58,156 bases of DNA from Mesostigma viride (taxonomy: Eukaryota; Streptophyta; Mesostigmatophyceae; Mesostigmatales; Mesostigmataceae): NCBI GenBank assembly GCA_009746045.1, contig RPFO01000380.1, forward strand, positions 1,616,020 to 1,674,175. The letters run 5' to 3'. This document shows positions 34,043-44,400 of the stretch, piece after piece (positions within the stretch are counted from its first letter, which is position 1; the number at the start of each line of letters is the position of its first letter). The position numbers were made by a program, and so were the translations under genes. The notes beneath the pieces are model-generated. The model made no database searches. It was not told where the DNA came from and was given only the letters and a program-made list of their open reading frames with translations.

Positions 34043-36117
34043 CCCTTCAACTGTCAAAACTCGAACCACGAGAACGGACTGAGTTTGGGTATCTTTGTGC
34101 GCCTGAGAGTAACTAGCCAAATAACATTTTCTGGCCCCCCCTTGGAACCAAGCATGCTTTTATATCAAATAATGTTTGGGAACTTTGGTTGGTCACATAT
34201 CCATGCCCTACACCTGCTAAAAATAGCACCCCCTCAGGGGGGTACAGTGCACATGGGGTTGGAGACATATATAATGCATTATCGACCATTTACACAAATC
34301 AGTTGGCCCTGGCCTTTTAAAGGCAGGTTATTATAATCATAGACATGCCATCAATGCATTCACAACATGAAATGTCACAAAACTGTGAACGCTAGCTACA
34401 AAATGGCCAAAGCCAGCTGGCACCGTTATGACGGTGCCAGCTGGCAGGGGTATAAATGGTAGCATAACAACACAAAACTTTATTCCAATTGGCATGAAAC
34501 AACAAGGGATGCCCAAATGGGCATAATGCACCATACCCAGGTGATAAAACAAGAGACCATGCCATATAACACATGCCAACATGCCGCAAGGGGCCAAAAT
34601 GGCACTAGTGCGCGCGCGCGGTATATATTGCGCATGACTAGCCAAGGGTGTAGCTAAATGTCAATTAGGCTACCTGGCTATGTGCCAAACTAAGGATTGC
34701 GCCTCTGGGTGCGCAGATACTGCCTCCTACGAGGCCCTGTCAGCTGGGTGCCAGCTGCCAGCGTGTGGGTCGTGCGGCCATTGGCCTCAGCCCTTGCGCG
34801 GCCAGCCGGGCTGTGGGCTGACAGGGGCTGCATGGCACGCTGGCGGCGGGCGTCGTCGTCGAGGCCAGCCACTGGCCCAGCGTGGAACCTGAGATAAGCC
34901 AGCATATAAGACACAAGACCATGCTAAAAAATAGGTGAAATGCTCATTAATCAAGGCCTCAAGCGCGCGTCAAGGGGGTGGCAAGGAGCTACATCACTAA
35001 CGCACCCAATGAATGACAAAACACCTCCACGTTCTTTGCAACAATAAAGAATACAAAAGGAACAAGTTGGTAATGCTTCCATGCAGACAGGTATTGGGCA
35101 TCTCCATGTTTGTCACATGCCATGGATGCAAAATAAGGAGGTGGGCGTTGGCCAGCAAAACAAGAAGCCATGCCTAAAACTGGTCAGAAAAGAACTTTTC
35201 TCGGGATGTTTGAGCCAGGAAAAGCACTGGGTAATCACATTTACCATATTACTAACCAATACCAACCGTTATCACGCTATTTCCGTTGCAGCCTCAGCTA
35301 ACAGCGACCAAACATGGTCTAAAATCTGCTTGACCTGATGGTATTCCACAACCATGACAAGCCGATGCGTAGAGGCAGCAAAACAACAAAATGACAATCA
35401 CAAGCCCTCGATTATAACCCTGATATTAGTTAGAAACAATAATACAACCATATACGGTTAACGGAACACGCTAGGAGGCTAGAACGTACCAGGTCGGAAC
35501 AGCAGATTACCTTTCCTGCGGGAGCCAGAACGCCCGATTCATGGACGTAGCCTCGAGCCTTTCCTGGCTGCCAGTTCTAGCAAATCTGGTTGGGAACAAC
35601 GTCAAACGTTTATCCATGCGCAAATATCTCGAAAATTTCCGCCTGGCAACATGCAGCACTCGCACGGTCACCGCCTGGCCGCTAACATGATTTGCTGCGC
35701 CTACCAGCACCCCGAGACCCATCTACGCATCTTCAAACGTTCCATGGCTAGGGTTATCACGTTTTTATGACTTAAAAATCATGCCTACAAAATTTGAGTC
35801 CATTATGTCAAGCTATTCTCTCGTACCAGTCAGTTGTGTGCACCGCCATAGCCGTGCGCGTCAATATTTTTCATGCACGTCGGTTCCGTTGGACCATGGT
35901 ACCCCCCTAACTTTGCTCAAGCATATCTCCCTGGCCAGGTGTCCAAAGTACGGTCTGAAGTGCTCTACGGAAAGCTGACGTCTAGATCTTTCAATCCCGC
36001 CAGGTGGCACCATCAAATTATTTTTGGCGCGGCGCCTGCAAGGCGCACAAACTCAGTCCGTTAGAGTGGCGCCAGTTCAACTGGCGCCACGAAAACGGAC
36101 TCAGTACAGTTTAAGGG
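34043..36117. mobile_element. piggyBac-like element (2.1 kb, non-autonomous)
   Basis: Flanked by TTAA on both sides (34039-34042 and 36118-36121). Inverted ends: CCCTTCAACTGTC at left and, reverse strand at right, CCCTTAAACTGTAC. A second inverted block, ACGGACTGAGTTTG, lies about 35-60 bases in from each end. TTAA targets and CCC-starting ends are the piggyBac signature. Removing the element rejoins the satellite (GAAATGTG-TTAA-AAAAACGCG), so the insertion is clean. The 2.07-kb interior has no frame longer than about 100 codons and no transposase motif. An inner stem (TGGCACCGTTATGACGGTGC, about 34419-34438) and a GCGCGCGCGC run near 34610 are visible. Confidence 0.82.
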
Positions 36118-36121
36118 TTAA

Positions 36122-36360
36122 AAAAACGCGAAAAATGCGCATTTTTGCTGGCATTTGGTGGCATTTTGTAACCAAATAATGTACGATGGACCTGATTTTT
36201 TGTGCCATGTCTACATTAATGATGTGTAACGTGATTGCAAATTTCCAGCCTTGGCTGAACACATGTTCTATGGAAACTGCAATGAGATGTGGTGAAACAG
36301 TGCGTTTTTGCTAGCATTTGGTGGCAGTTTGTCACCAAATGAGGTCAGATGACCATGGGA
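36122..36360. repeat. Satellite-like repeat (right part)
   Basis: Continues the 180-bp repeat interrupted at 34042: GATGGACCTGATTTTTTGTG, CATGTCTACATTAATGATGT, ATTTCCAGCCTTGGCTGAAC and GTGCGTTTTTGCTAGCATTT. Similarity fades after about 36360. The stretch 36361-36548 shows nothing recognisable. Confidence 0.65.
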
Positions 36361-36548
36361 CCTGGTGCACAGTTGGTAGACATGGGCATTAGCCTACCTG
36401 CAAACAGCCAGGTCAGGAGCTCTTTATTTGCATATTAAATGGTATTTGTTTCTATTAAAATGTGGAAAGTTGCTAAAAATAGACATGCCAAAAATAGACC
36501 AACCGATGTCGGAAAATTCTGGAAAGTCAAATTCCTTCTACTGGTGTC

Positions 36549-37575
36549 CTAGACATGCTGCCTACCAATACCTAGCATGTTTGGACTCAATTTGCTCCAT
36601 GTAGGGCTTATAAGGGCATTTTTTGGCACTTTCATACCGTTGTGACGGGCCCAGTCCAGGAAACCACAGGCAAAGAGGCGTAGGAAAGGCTCTACCGCGA
36701 TCAAGCAGAGAGCCCGCAGGAGTAGGCGATGATACCGGATCCGAGAGCGCAAACCCGTCGGGAAGAACAGATCTACCAGGGGCTCCACGTCAGACGGCCA
36801 CATCCGGATGTGCCGAACCTCACGGAAGCGCCACCGACGGGCACACTGTCGCGACCCGAACGTCTCGAGGTAGTCGCTAGCCCGAGGAGGAGGATGGCCA
36901 CGGGAGTCCAGACCCTGGCCCGGGATGGGCGCTGGACGACGGGCATCCCACTCTAGGATGGGCTGGAGAACCGTGCTGTACGTAGCACCCGGCACCACAG
37001 GAAACTCTACCGTAAGGGCATCTGAGGCCATAATGCCCAGAGGCGGAGGGTAAGCCCACTGGAACCCACCGTAGGTGTCCAAGTCATTGTGACGCCTAGC
37101 CCAGCGATACAGAACGCGCCGAACCAGGATCTCGCCCTGGAACACAGGATCAGCTACAATAACCATATCGAAAGGAGGCCGATCAGTCTCAATGGGTAGG
37201 CCACGGTCCCGCGGCGCCCGACACACCTGGGAGAACCCGAGGGACATGGGCGAAATGGCAAGCTCGGCGGAGGCGCGCGGCAGGTCACACTGTCGGCAGG
37301 CGTGCGCAGACATACCGTACCCAAGGACAGGCGTGTCGCGCGACTCCGGCGTCGCATGCACCACAGAAGGGACCCGATCCTGATCGCCCTCGGACAACTC
37401 CCGGAGGGAATCAGCAGCGCGGGTGGCGCGAGGATCAGGGCCGCTGGCCCGAACAACCGCAGCCAAAGACCGCGGGGCCGAAGGGACAGGGGCCGAAGCA
37501 GGGGTATAGGAACCGGCACAGACGCAGACGGCGCCGGTACAACAGGAGGTCGCGTCGGACCTGCTGCCGGAGGGG
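36549..37575 (-). pseudogene. Gag-like or unknown ORF, 3' part, split by element A
   Basis: On the minus strand an open frame runs from the insertion point at 37575 to the stop at 36549 (about 340 residues). Its first 100 residues are Pro/Ala/Ser/Arg-rich. A structured part follows with FDMVIVADPVFQGEILVRRV, LYRWARRHNDLDTYGGFQWA and FRLFACGFLDWARHNG-like segments. I do not recognise a family. Pro/Ala-rich then helical composition next to retroelement pol sequence suggests a Gag-like protein. It continues from 53782-54617; the 5-bp duplication GTCGC marks the break. Confidence 0.4.
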
Positions 37576-37580
37576 GTCGC

Positions 37581-38279
37581 AGTTAACGCCAAGCGCATTG
37601 GCATGATCCTGATTCGGCATATCTCTGCGATTCCAGCGGCACCGGAACGAGTTCATTCCGACAAGTATCAAGAAAGTTATGGCGTTCCGACTTCCCGGTC
37701 GCGCGCGAGCGCGAGCCGGCTGTTCTTCTAAGTCGGACGTGAATATTTGCCGACGATATATGGGGTCGACAGTAATTCCTGGGCTGACAGGAATTAGGTG
37801 CTGTACCTACGACGGTATTGGATTAATACGTCGTACGCAGGAAATAGGAACCTTAACCTGTGGTCTGTTGGTACCGCAGGCTTAGTCCTGGACTTCTAGG
37901 TGCAGATGCAATAATCACTGTGGTGACTGTACTCTGTGGTCACTGTGCCTGTATGGCAGACCTACTGTATAGGAGCTGGGCGCTGTACAGGTAGTGAATA
38001 CTGTACCGGGAGTGTTATTACTGAGCAGGCCTCCTAGGCTGCTCAGGACTAGCAAGCACAGTGCACAAGTATATAAACAATAGGCCAGTGCCAAATGGGC
38101 ATCTCTTGCGAGCCCGCCTCACGTGTTGTGCCTTGACTTGGCAAGCGCGTGTACAAGCCTCAAGTGTGTGAGCGCTGTAAACATTATCCGATTTAACAAA
38201 GCTCCGTTTCCAACCATATTCACACATTGCTGCATTGCAACCATATCCTTCACATTGCGTGTGATAAGAAAGTTTAACT
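37581..38279 (+). repeat. 5' LTR of element A
   Basis: 699 bases, repeated at 53079-53776. Visible differences are GGCATGATCC versus GGCGTGATCC near the start and AAAGTTTAACT versus AACGTTAACT at the end. A TATATAA box lies at 38070-38076 and TGTAA at 38176-38180, which would place U3 before about 38100 with a short R region ending after TGTAA. Confidence 0.92.
38070..38076 (+). promoter_or_regulatory. TATA box in LTR of element A
   Basis: TATATAA in the context CACAAGTATATAAACAATAG, the only clear TATA box in the LTR, with a TGTAA poly(A) signal 100 bases downstream. Spacing fits a start near 38100. The same box is in the 3' LTR at about 53568. Confidence 0.55.
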
Positions 38280-38373
38280 CAAATTACAAACCAGTCTCAG
38301 CGGAACGGCCAGGAGGGTCGTTGCCGGTTGCGGTGTGCAGCGTTGACGACGAGAGGAGCTCGTCCGGTGGTGA

Positions 38374-39293
38374 ATGGTGCAGGAGGAACAACGGCAGCAG
38401 GATTTCCGGTTTCGGCAGTCTGCTGGGGGTTCGATTTCTCCTGAATTACGCCGTGTCGTTCGGGATCTATCTTTGTTGCTTGCAGATCGTCCGCCTGTAA
38501 ATCGCAGCTTCGTGCAATTCGTCGACGACCAGGTCGAAGACTGGGAGCGAATTCTGCGACACGTACAAACCATCGTCATTCCGGAGCACCGGAGCATCGA
38601 CGACCTTGAGCAGGAGCTTCACGGGTTGGTCGGCATCCAGACGGTGATTACTGCAGTAGCAGAGCGAGTGCGGACGGAGTTGGCAGCAAGGCGAGGCGAG
38701 GTTGCGGAGGCAGCTGGCGCAGGGCGACACGAGTTTGTGCCGACAGTAGCGGGCGCGGGAGTACCACGTGCTTTCGCAGGCGGCATCGGCGACGAGGGTG
38801 TTGCAGCGGGTCCAGTTAGGCGTGAACGACGCGGAGCGGAGCATCACAGGCGGCTTGCAGAGGTCGGGGCGACAGCGGAAGCCATCGCCGGAGGACCGCG
38901 CGCACAAGAGTCGGCAGGTTTCCAGAGCGAGTAAGAGTTCCTTTTCAGGAACTGCCCCCGCCCCTTCGCGTTCGTGTGACGCGTTGGGAGGAGTTTGCAC
39001 CTCTTAGGTACGAGAGTGACCTTGAGGTAGGAGCAGGGGGTGTCGCTGGGCTAGGCGACGAGGCACTCGGCGACCACGAGGTGCCAACGTACAATCCGCG
39101 AGGTGCCAACGACGGGTTGTCACCTGTCTACTTTACCAACGGTGACGATTCAGTCATCGCGGGCCGACAGCGGGTCGACGACGGCGCAGCAGGTAGCAGG
39201 GTACCAGAGCTGATTGTGGTGAGCGACAGCGACGACGACAGCGACAAGGAGAACCAGGACGCGCCTGGGGCCAGCCGTGGTGGTCTTGCCTGA
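38374..39293 (+). pseudogene. Extra ORF upstream of Gag in element A, frameshifted
   Basis: Open frames 38374-38934 and 38976-39293 lie between the 5' LTR and gag. The first is helical and charged (SPELRRVVRDLSLLLADRPP; QFVDDQVEDWERILRHVQTI). The last ends in an acidic tail, VVSDSDDDSDKENQDAPG. A third frame, VPFQELPPPLRVRVTRWEEF, links them near 38940. Element B has an intact ORF of 321 codons in the same place with an acidic start and end. Similarity is weak but position and size agree. I recognise no domain; it may be an N-terminal Gag part or an element-specific protein. Confidence 0.45.
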
Positions 39294-39395
39294 GTGGTAA
39301 CACTTGGCACTTTCCTTTCTTGTTCAGTAGCTTATATTGCTTTAATTGCTGCTTGGCCACTTGGCTGGCTGTAGCAGATCTGAACAGAGGCCATC

Positions 39396-40563
39396 ATGGA
39401 GGATGGAGCTATCAACCAACAAGCGGGCTTTATGGGCTTCGCGCGGCGCGGCGCTGGGCTGGATGGACGCGGTGGACGCGATGGACGCGGGGACGGCCAG
39501 GCGCTGGGAGACCAGGCTGAGGTGCCAGATAATCAGAGCCAAGGATCGCAGGGCGGGCAGCACGCGCCAGCCGCAGATCAAGCGGCGCCTAAGCGACCAA
39601 CGTTGCTGAGGGGTACGCGGTGCTAGGCCAGTTTCAGTCCATCAAGGACAATTGGCAGCCCCGGGATGCTGAGAGGATGTTAGAGGACATGAACTTGTAC
39701 ACGGAGATATACAACGGTGACAAGCTTCGCATCCTGGCGTCTAGTGCCTACATACGGCAGTCGGCGAGGCGGCTGTTCAAGTTTGTTCGGGAGCGACACG
39801 CGGCGGGGGACACCTGGGCGGCGTTTATGACGCGACTCAGGTGTTCCTGAGTGACAAGAGGACCATAGATGGGTCCCACCTGAAGCAAGAATACCTGGAC
39901 TACAAGCCCATCAAGGGGCAACTAGTGGTCCACGCCTTTGAAGACTTCGTCAAGCTGAGGGAGGACGCCATGGCCAAGGGCTTCTTCGTCGCAGATCGGA
40001 TGGCCATGGGCGACTTTCTCAAGTCGCTGCAGCTGGATCCGGTCACCATGGATAATGTGACCATCCACATGCGACAGGTCCATGGCTGGGCAGCCATGAC
40101 GGATCAGTTGTATGAGTGTTTCAGCGGCAAGTACGTGGGTGGTAAGCGCCCTCGTCAGAATGATGAGGAGGCCACTGAACCCACGGTTAAGTCCATGAGG
40201 GGATCGGGCCACGGGGGCCCAGCGTCCTCGAGAGGGCCTGAGACCTCTTCAAGGGGTCGAGGAAGGTCCAGGAGGGGGCGTGACAGAAGGGCTGGACGGG
40301 GGACCCCGCCGAAGTCGGGACATCCACAGTCCCAGTTTGACTTCAAGAGGGTGGGTGGTCCTCCCAAGGCTGGGCCCAGCAGTGGGACCTCACGGGACAT
40401 CAGTCAGGTGGAATGTTATTTCTGCCAGGGGAAGGGTCACTTCAGGAATGAGTGTCCCTCGTACCTGAGGCAGGAAGGTCAGAGCAAGCCAGCTCAGGGT
40501 GGCAGCAAGGACAAGGCTGGTCCATCCCAGGACAAGGGCAAGGGCAAGGCTGCTGATCATTGA
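39396..40563 (+). CDS. Gag of element A, with CCHC zinc knuckle
   Basis: The frame starts MEDGAINQQAGFMGF and has a Gly/Arg-rich leader. A helical capsid-like region follows (NWQPRDAERMLEDMNLYTEI; RLFKFVRERHAAGDTWAAFM; DFVKLREDAMAKGFFVADRM). Next is a basic Arg/Gly/Ser stretch (GRGRSRRGRDRRAGRG), then the knuckle CYFCQGKGHFRNEC (about 40411-40452) and a Lys-rich tail ending at TGA 40561-40563. Two single-base frame breaks occur, near 39622 and 39845. Gag packages element RNA into cytoplasmic particles. The layout matches gag of element B (WLQFLDDIKEEFSDRV; knuckle CFACGKEGHWKRDC). Confidence 0.75.
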
Positions 40564-42792
40564 CTGAGCCTGCACACATCCCTGAACCCTGGAGGGTGCC
40601 CCCAGGGGTGTGTAATGAAGCTGCTAGTGACAGCAGTGAGGGGCAGCCCCATGCTCTAGTGAAAGAGCCTATTGGACACGATGGGGCAAGCTTGGTTACC
40701 ACAGAGAGTATGCCAGCTGTAGCTGCAGTGGTTACTCGCCAACGTGCCCGCCATGGCGGTGCTGAGCCTGAGGTAGGACCTGGTGATGTGGACCCAGGTG
40801 GATCTCAGAAGCATTCTGACCGTGCAGGACTGGCACAGGATGGTCAGGATGAGGATAGGGCTGGAGACAGTCTGACAGGCACGACCCTGGTGCCTCCTGT
40901 ACATAAGGGATCTGTACATACCTTGAGTGCTAATAATGACAATAAAAGGTTTTCTCTCTTGTATGACATTGCCTCAAGGTTGCATACCATGTTTGGCCAT
41001 GCAGCTCAGTCTTTGCAAGTTGCTAGACGGCTGGGAGGAAGTGAGTTGTACTCCATCTGCCAACAGGTTGCTCAAGCTTGCAAGTGCAGGCTAGTTGCTA
41101 GAAAGCCCAAGCAGTCTCATGCCAGGACTCCTATTTTGCAGCCAGGCCATGTGCAGGTAGATATTCAGAGAATCAGGGGTTTGAAGCTGCTGGTGGCAGT
41201 GGACAGATATACCAAGTACAAGACCCTAGAGATCCTGCCTGACATGGAGAAGCCTACATTGATTGCTGCTCTGAAGTTGACAAGGAGCAGGTACCCTGGG
41301 TTGGAGTTGTTGCAGTGTGACATTCAGTTTGAGTGCTGTGAGAACCTGCCAGAGTTTCCAGAGTTGCTGATTACACCCAGGGAGAGCCACGGCCAGCAAG
41401 GGGTGGTGGAGAGAGCCATCCAAGAGATCAAGACTGTGCTGCTGGTGGAGAGGATTCCAAGGACGTCATCTGCCATTGTGACATCTGCATGGCTACGTTC
41501 TGTGGAGGACAGGCTGAACCTGAGGACTCCCATGTTCTTTGGTGACATTGCCATCAATCCTCTTATGCTGCATACCAGGATGCTGCCAGCTGATGCTGAG
41601 CAGGCATGGAAGGAGAAGCTAGAGGCCAAGTTCCTCAAGCTGAGGCAGAAAGACAAGGGCTGGAGTGTCCTAGAACCTAACGTTGGACAACAGGTTGTTG
41701 TGTGGAAGGAACCAAGCTTTCCAGGGAAACGTGGCAGCTGGCATGATGGGGTGGTGACCCGAGTAGAAGCCGCTGGCCATAAGTGCTGGGTGGCCATTGA
41801 TGGCTCCCAAGCAGTGCACCGTCTGTCCTGGTCAAAGATCCGTCCCCGGGGAGGTAATCAAGGAGACCTCTTCCAGGTGCCCGCTGGTGTACAAGGCGGG
41901 GGTGACGTGGAGCTTCCTGATCAGGGTGCTACAGCTGTATCGAGCCCTCAGGGTGACCCTGGCCCGGCCCCTGGGGTACCTTCACATACGGTGGTTGGGC
42001 AAGCAGGCGGACAGGCTGCACCTCCGGAACGGCCCGACACCAGGCCTAGGGGTGTGCGTCTATCAGATATTGTACAGGCTTTGCAAAGAGCCAAGAAGGA
42101 GCCTAAGGTGTCCAAGCTTGTCCAGTTGGATGAACCTGAGGTAGCTGCCATGGAGATAGATACCAATGCACAGGTTTCTGTCATGGGACCTCAGCATACA
42201 GGAGAACTGCTGGTCGGAGAACCAAGTTGCCCCTGGGTGTCTGATTTCAGTGGTAGGACGCATCTAAGGGTGTTGGGAGAGGTTACTGCCCCTGTCATGG
42301 GTGTGGATGTGACCTTCCTTGTCCTAGAGGACTATGATGGCCCTGTGATTTTGGGTCAGAATTTTCTGGGCAATCCTGGGATTTCTATCAGAGCTACAGC
42401 TCTGAGAAGAGATGGCTGGGGGATGATTCCCCTAGAAAATTTCAGGACAACATTTCCAGTCAGGTGCAGGGCCAAGCCGGTCAAGGGTGTAAAATGGGAT
42501 GAAGGGGAGGTGCCCCCAGCGGCCAGTTTGGTGATTCCAGCTGTGTTGCACCCCAGCAGTATTGGCATAACTCACAGGAGCCTTGCTGCACACTCTCCTT
42601 TGACATATGACCAGCTGGTCCAAGAGATGAGCTCGCCTACTTTGTTTGAGGCTTGGAAGCTCGCCTTCTCCAAGGCATTGGAGGAGTGGTTGCAGTTTGA
42701 GTGTGCTGCACCAACAGACAGACGTCCCCCAGCATCAAGGAAGCTTGCTTTGAGATTTGTGCTGAAGAGGAAGGTTGTGGATGAGGTATCAG
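40557..42792 (+). CDS. Pol of element A, N-terminal part: integrase then retropepsin-like domain
   Basis: Open from 40557 to the element B insertion at 42792. A linker of about 130 residues is followed by the integrase HHCC zinc site (LHTMFGHAAQ, later ACKC). The core follows: LLVAVDRYTKYKTLEILPDM (first Asp), LLQCDIQFEC (second Asp) and ITPRESHGQQGVVERAIQEI (Glu). The C-terminal part WKEPSFPGKRGSWHDGVVTR...VHRLSWSKIRP resembles the SH3-like fold of gypsy/retroviral integrases. After a Pro/Gly linker comes a retropepsin-like domain, MEIDTNAQVSVMG to VILGQNFLGNPG, with DTN in place of DTG. The frame is -1 relative to gag, whose TGA stop (40561) lies within the overlap. It rejoins 50971-52331 when B and one ATCAG are removed. 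Confidence 0.85.
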
Positions 42793-43436
42793 ATTTAGAC
42801 GAACGCGGATCAGTGAGTTTCTGGTCTTCCCAAGATGTGATGAATGGAGCCATGGTTTCAACCAGCGGCTTTTAACCTTTACCACAGTTGCCTCACTACC
42901 CTGTGGTCACTAGCCTGAGGCGGCAGTACCCACGGACGGTGTTGGGAAAAGACGCTTGGCCACTGCTGTGTCCGAGCCTTTCTAGGTCTCACCATTGCTG
43001 CCAGGCCTTGCACGCCTTGGCAGGTCCGCCACTGTCAATTTCCTTGGTTGCATCAATCCAGGACGTCTGTCCTTCCATGAATGACAGTAACGCTCTGGAT
43101 TTATCCGTCATGACAAGTACCCGTCCATCCCAGGCCTGCAGGACTGCCAGTCCTGAAGTCCTGTGACATTCTTGGTACCATCAACCAATATTGACCACAG
43201 TACCTCCTAGTGACAGTCGGTCCTGTGACACGTAACTTGTGATGGTTCACCCAACACTGCCACGTGCCCTGTCCCTCACGTGTCCTTAGTCCTGGTACTG
43301 CTGTAGCGTCCGGCGGCATTACTTCGGGACTTGATAACTCTCAAGTTCCTTGTCCAAATGAGGCGTTTAGCACGGCGTTGGAAAGGCCACTTCAAGTATG
43401 ATATGCTTAGCATATTGCATCACCAATATGCTAACT
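42793..43436 (-). repeat. 3' LTR of element B
   Basis: 644 bases, repeated at 50322-50965. On the plus strand it starts ATTTAGACGAACGCGG and ends CACCAATATGCTAACT. Frames inside it, such as those at 42888-43166, occur identically in the other LTR and are not genes. Confidence 0.92.
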
Positions 43437-44400
43437 CCAACCCTTTCTTGTTTTGGAGCTGCAAGCTTCACACCATGACCAACCCATTCCTTGCTGCCTT
43501 GTGAAATGGACACCTGGTTACCCTGGACTTATAATAAGCCTCATGAGCACCCCTTTTGCCACCTTAATGGTATCCTCTTTTAGGGATCTATGGTTCAACC
43601 CTGCCATCTGATCATTAACTTGACCTGCAGGTCATCCCCAACCCTTTCTTTTGCAACTGTACCTTGGCTTGGGCTTAAAGGAGGATATTGAATATTCCTT
43701 AGGCAACATGTCCTGGATATCTGAATGAGAGGCCCTGACTACAGGAAACGTATTACAGTGAGTTCCTGGTCTTCCCAGTTATCACTGGCGCCCGTTTCAT
43801 GGCGCCCGCCCCGAGCGTTCCAGGCATCATCCATCCAAATGTTCACCAATGGAAGCCACTTCAACACCACTGTGCCACTGCTTGATGGGGAGCCCATGTC
43901 ATCACTGGGTGTTAAAGCCCAGGAGTCATACATACCAGGCTGTGGCTCAACTAGGGAATCGAACCCTACCCCAGAACCCCAGGTTAAACTTAACCTGGTC
44001 ACATGACAGACAACAAGAGAGATTGGCATACAACATGATTATGTTTTATTATAGAATATCCACCAAAACCAATGTTGAGTGTTCCCAGTGGACCAGCCTG
44101 CACCAGCAAGGCCCAACTGTCAGGTTACAGCACCATAATATCCAAGGTTGTCACTTATTCACAGCTAAAGAAAACTAAACAAGAGAGATATATACAAACA
44201 ACCTGGAAGAACTCTCAACATGGCCTGCCCTGTCATGGCCTAACTGCCCGAGGCCAAAGGCATCCCACTGTGCTAATCCTTTACAGGAAGAGCTTGCTCC
44301 TGTTGAGCCTTCTACCTGCTTGGTGACAGGTAGGCTACCTGTTGCCCTCCCCCCTGGGGACAACAGCACTGGTCAGCCACCAACTGGCAAAGGCTGGACT
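43437..44400 (-). other. 3' untranslated part of element B
   Basis: Nearly 1 kb between the RNase H stop (44401) and the 3' LTR, without coding motifs. It holds the T-arm-like motif at 43950-43965 and the hairpin CCAGGTTAAG/TTTAACCTGG just beside it (about 43979-43998). Near 43756-43778 it also contains CAGTGAGTTCCTGGTCTTCC, which nearly copies LTR positions 42811-42830. Confidence 0.6.
43950..43965 (-). ncRNA. tRNA T-arm-like motif in 3' UTR of element B
   Basis: On the minus strand TAGGGTTCGATTCCCTA forms a perfect T-arm (5-bp stem, 7-base loop) and contains the tRNA B-box consensus GGTTCGANTCC. No complete cloverleaf surrounds it. Element A has GGTTCGATTCCCTGGT at 52524-52539 at a comparable place. 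This could be a Pol III B box, a tRNA mimic or a remnant of a tRNA gene. Confidence 0.45.

Noticed and set aside
37679-38227. Genes repeated at 37679 and 53177
   Set aside because: Same frames in both LTRs of element A.
42888-43319. Genes repeated at 42888 and 50417
   Set aside because: Identical frames in both LTRs of element B; they are LTR sequence, not separate genes.
43950-43998. tRNA gene
   Set aside because: Only the T-arm is present; no acceptor, D-arm or anticodon arm can be folded around it.
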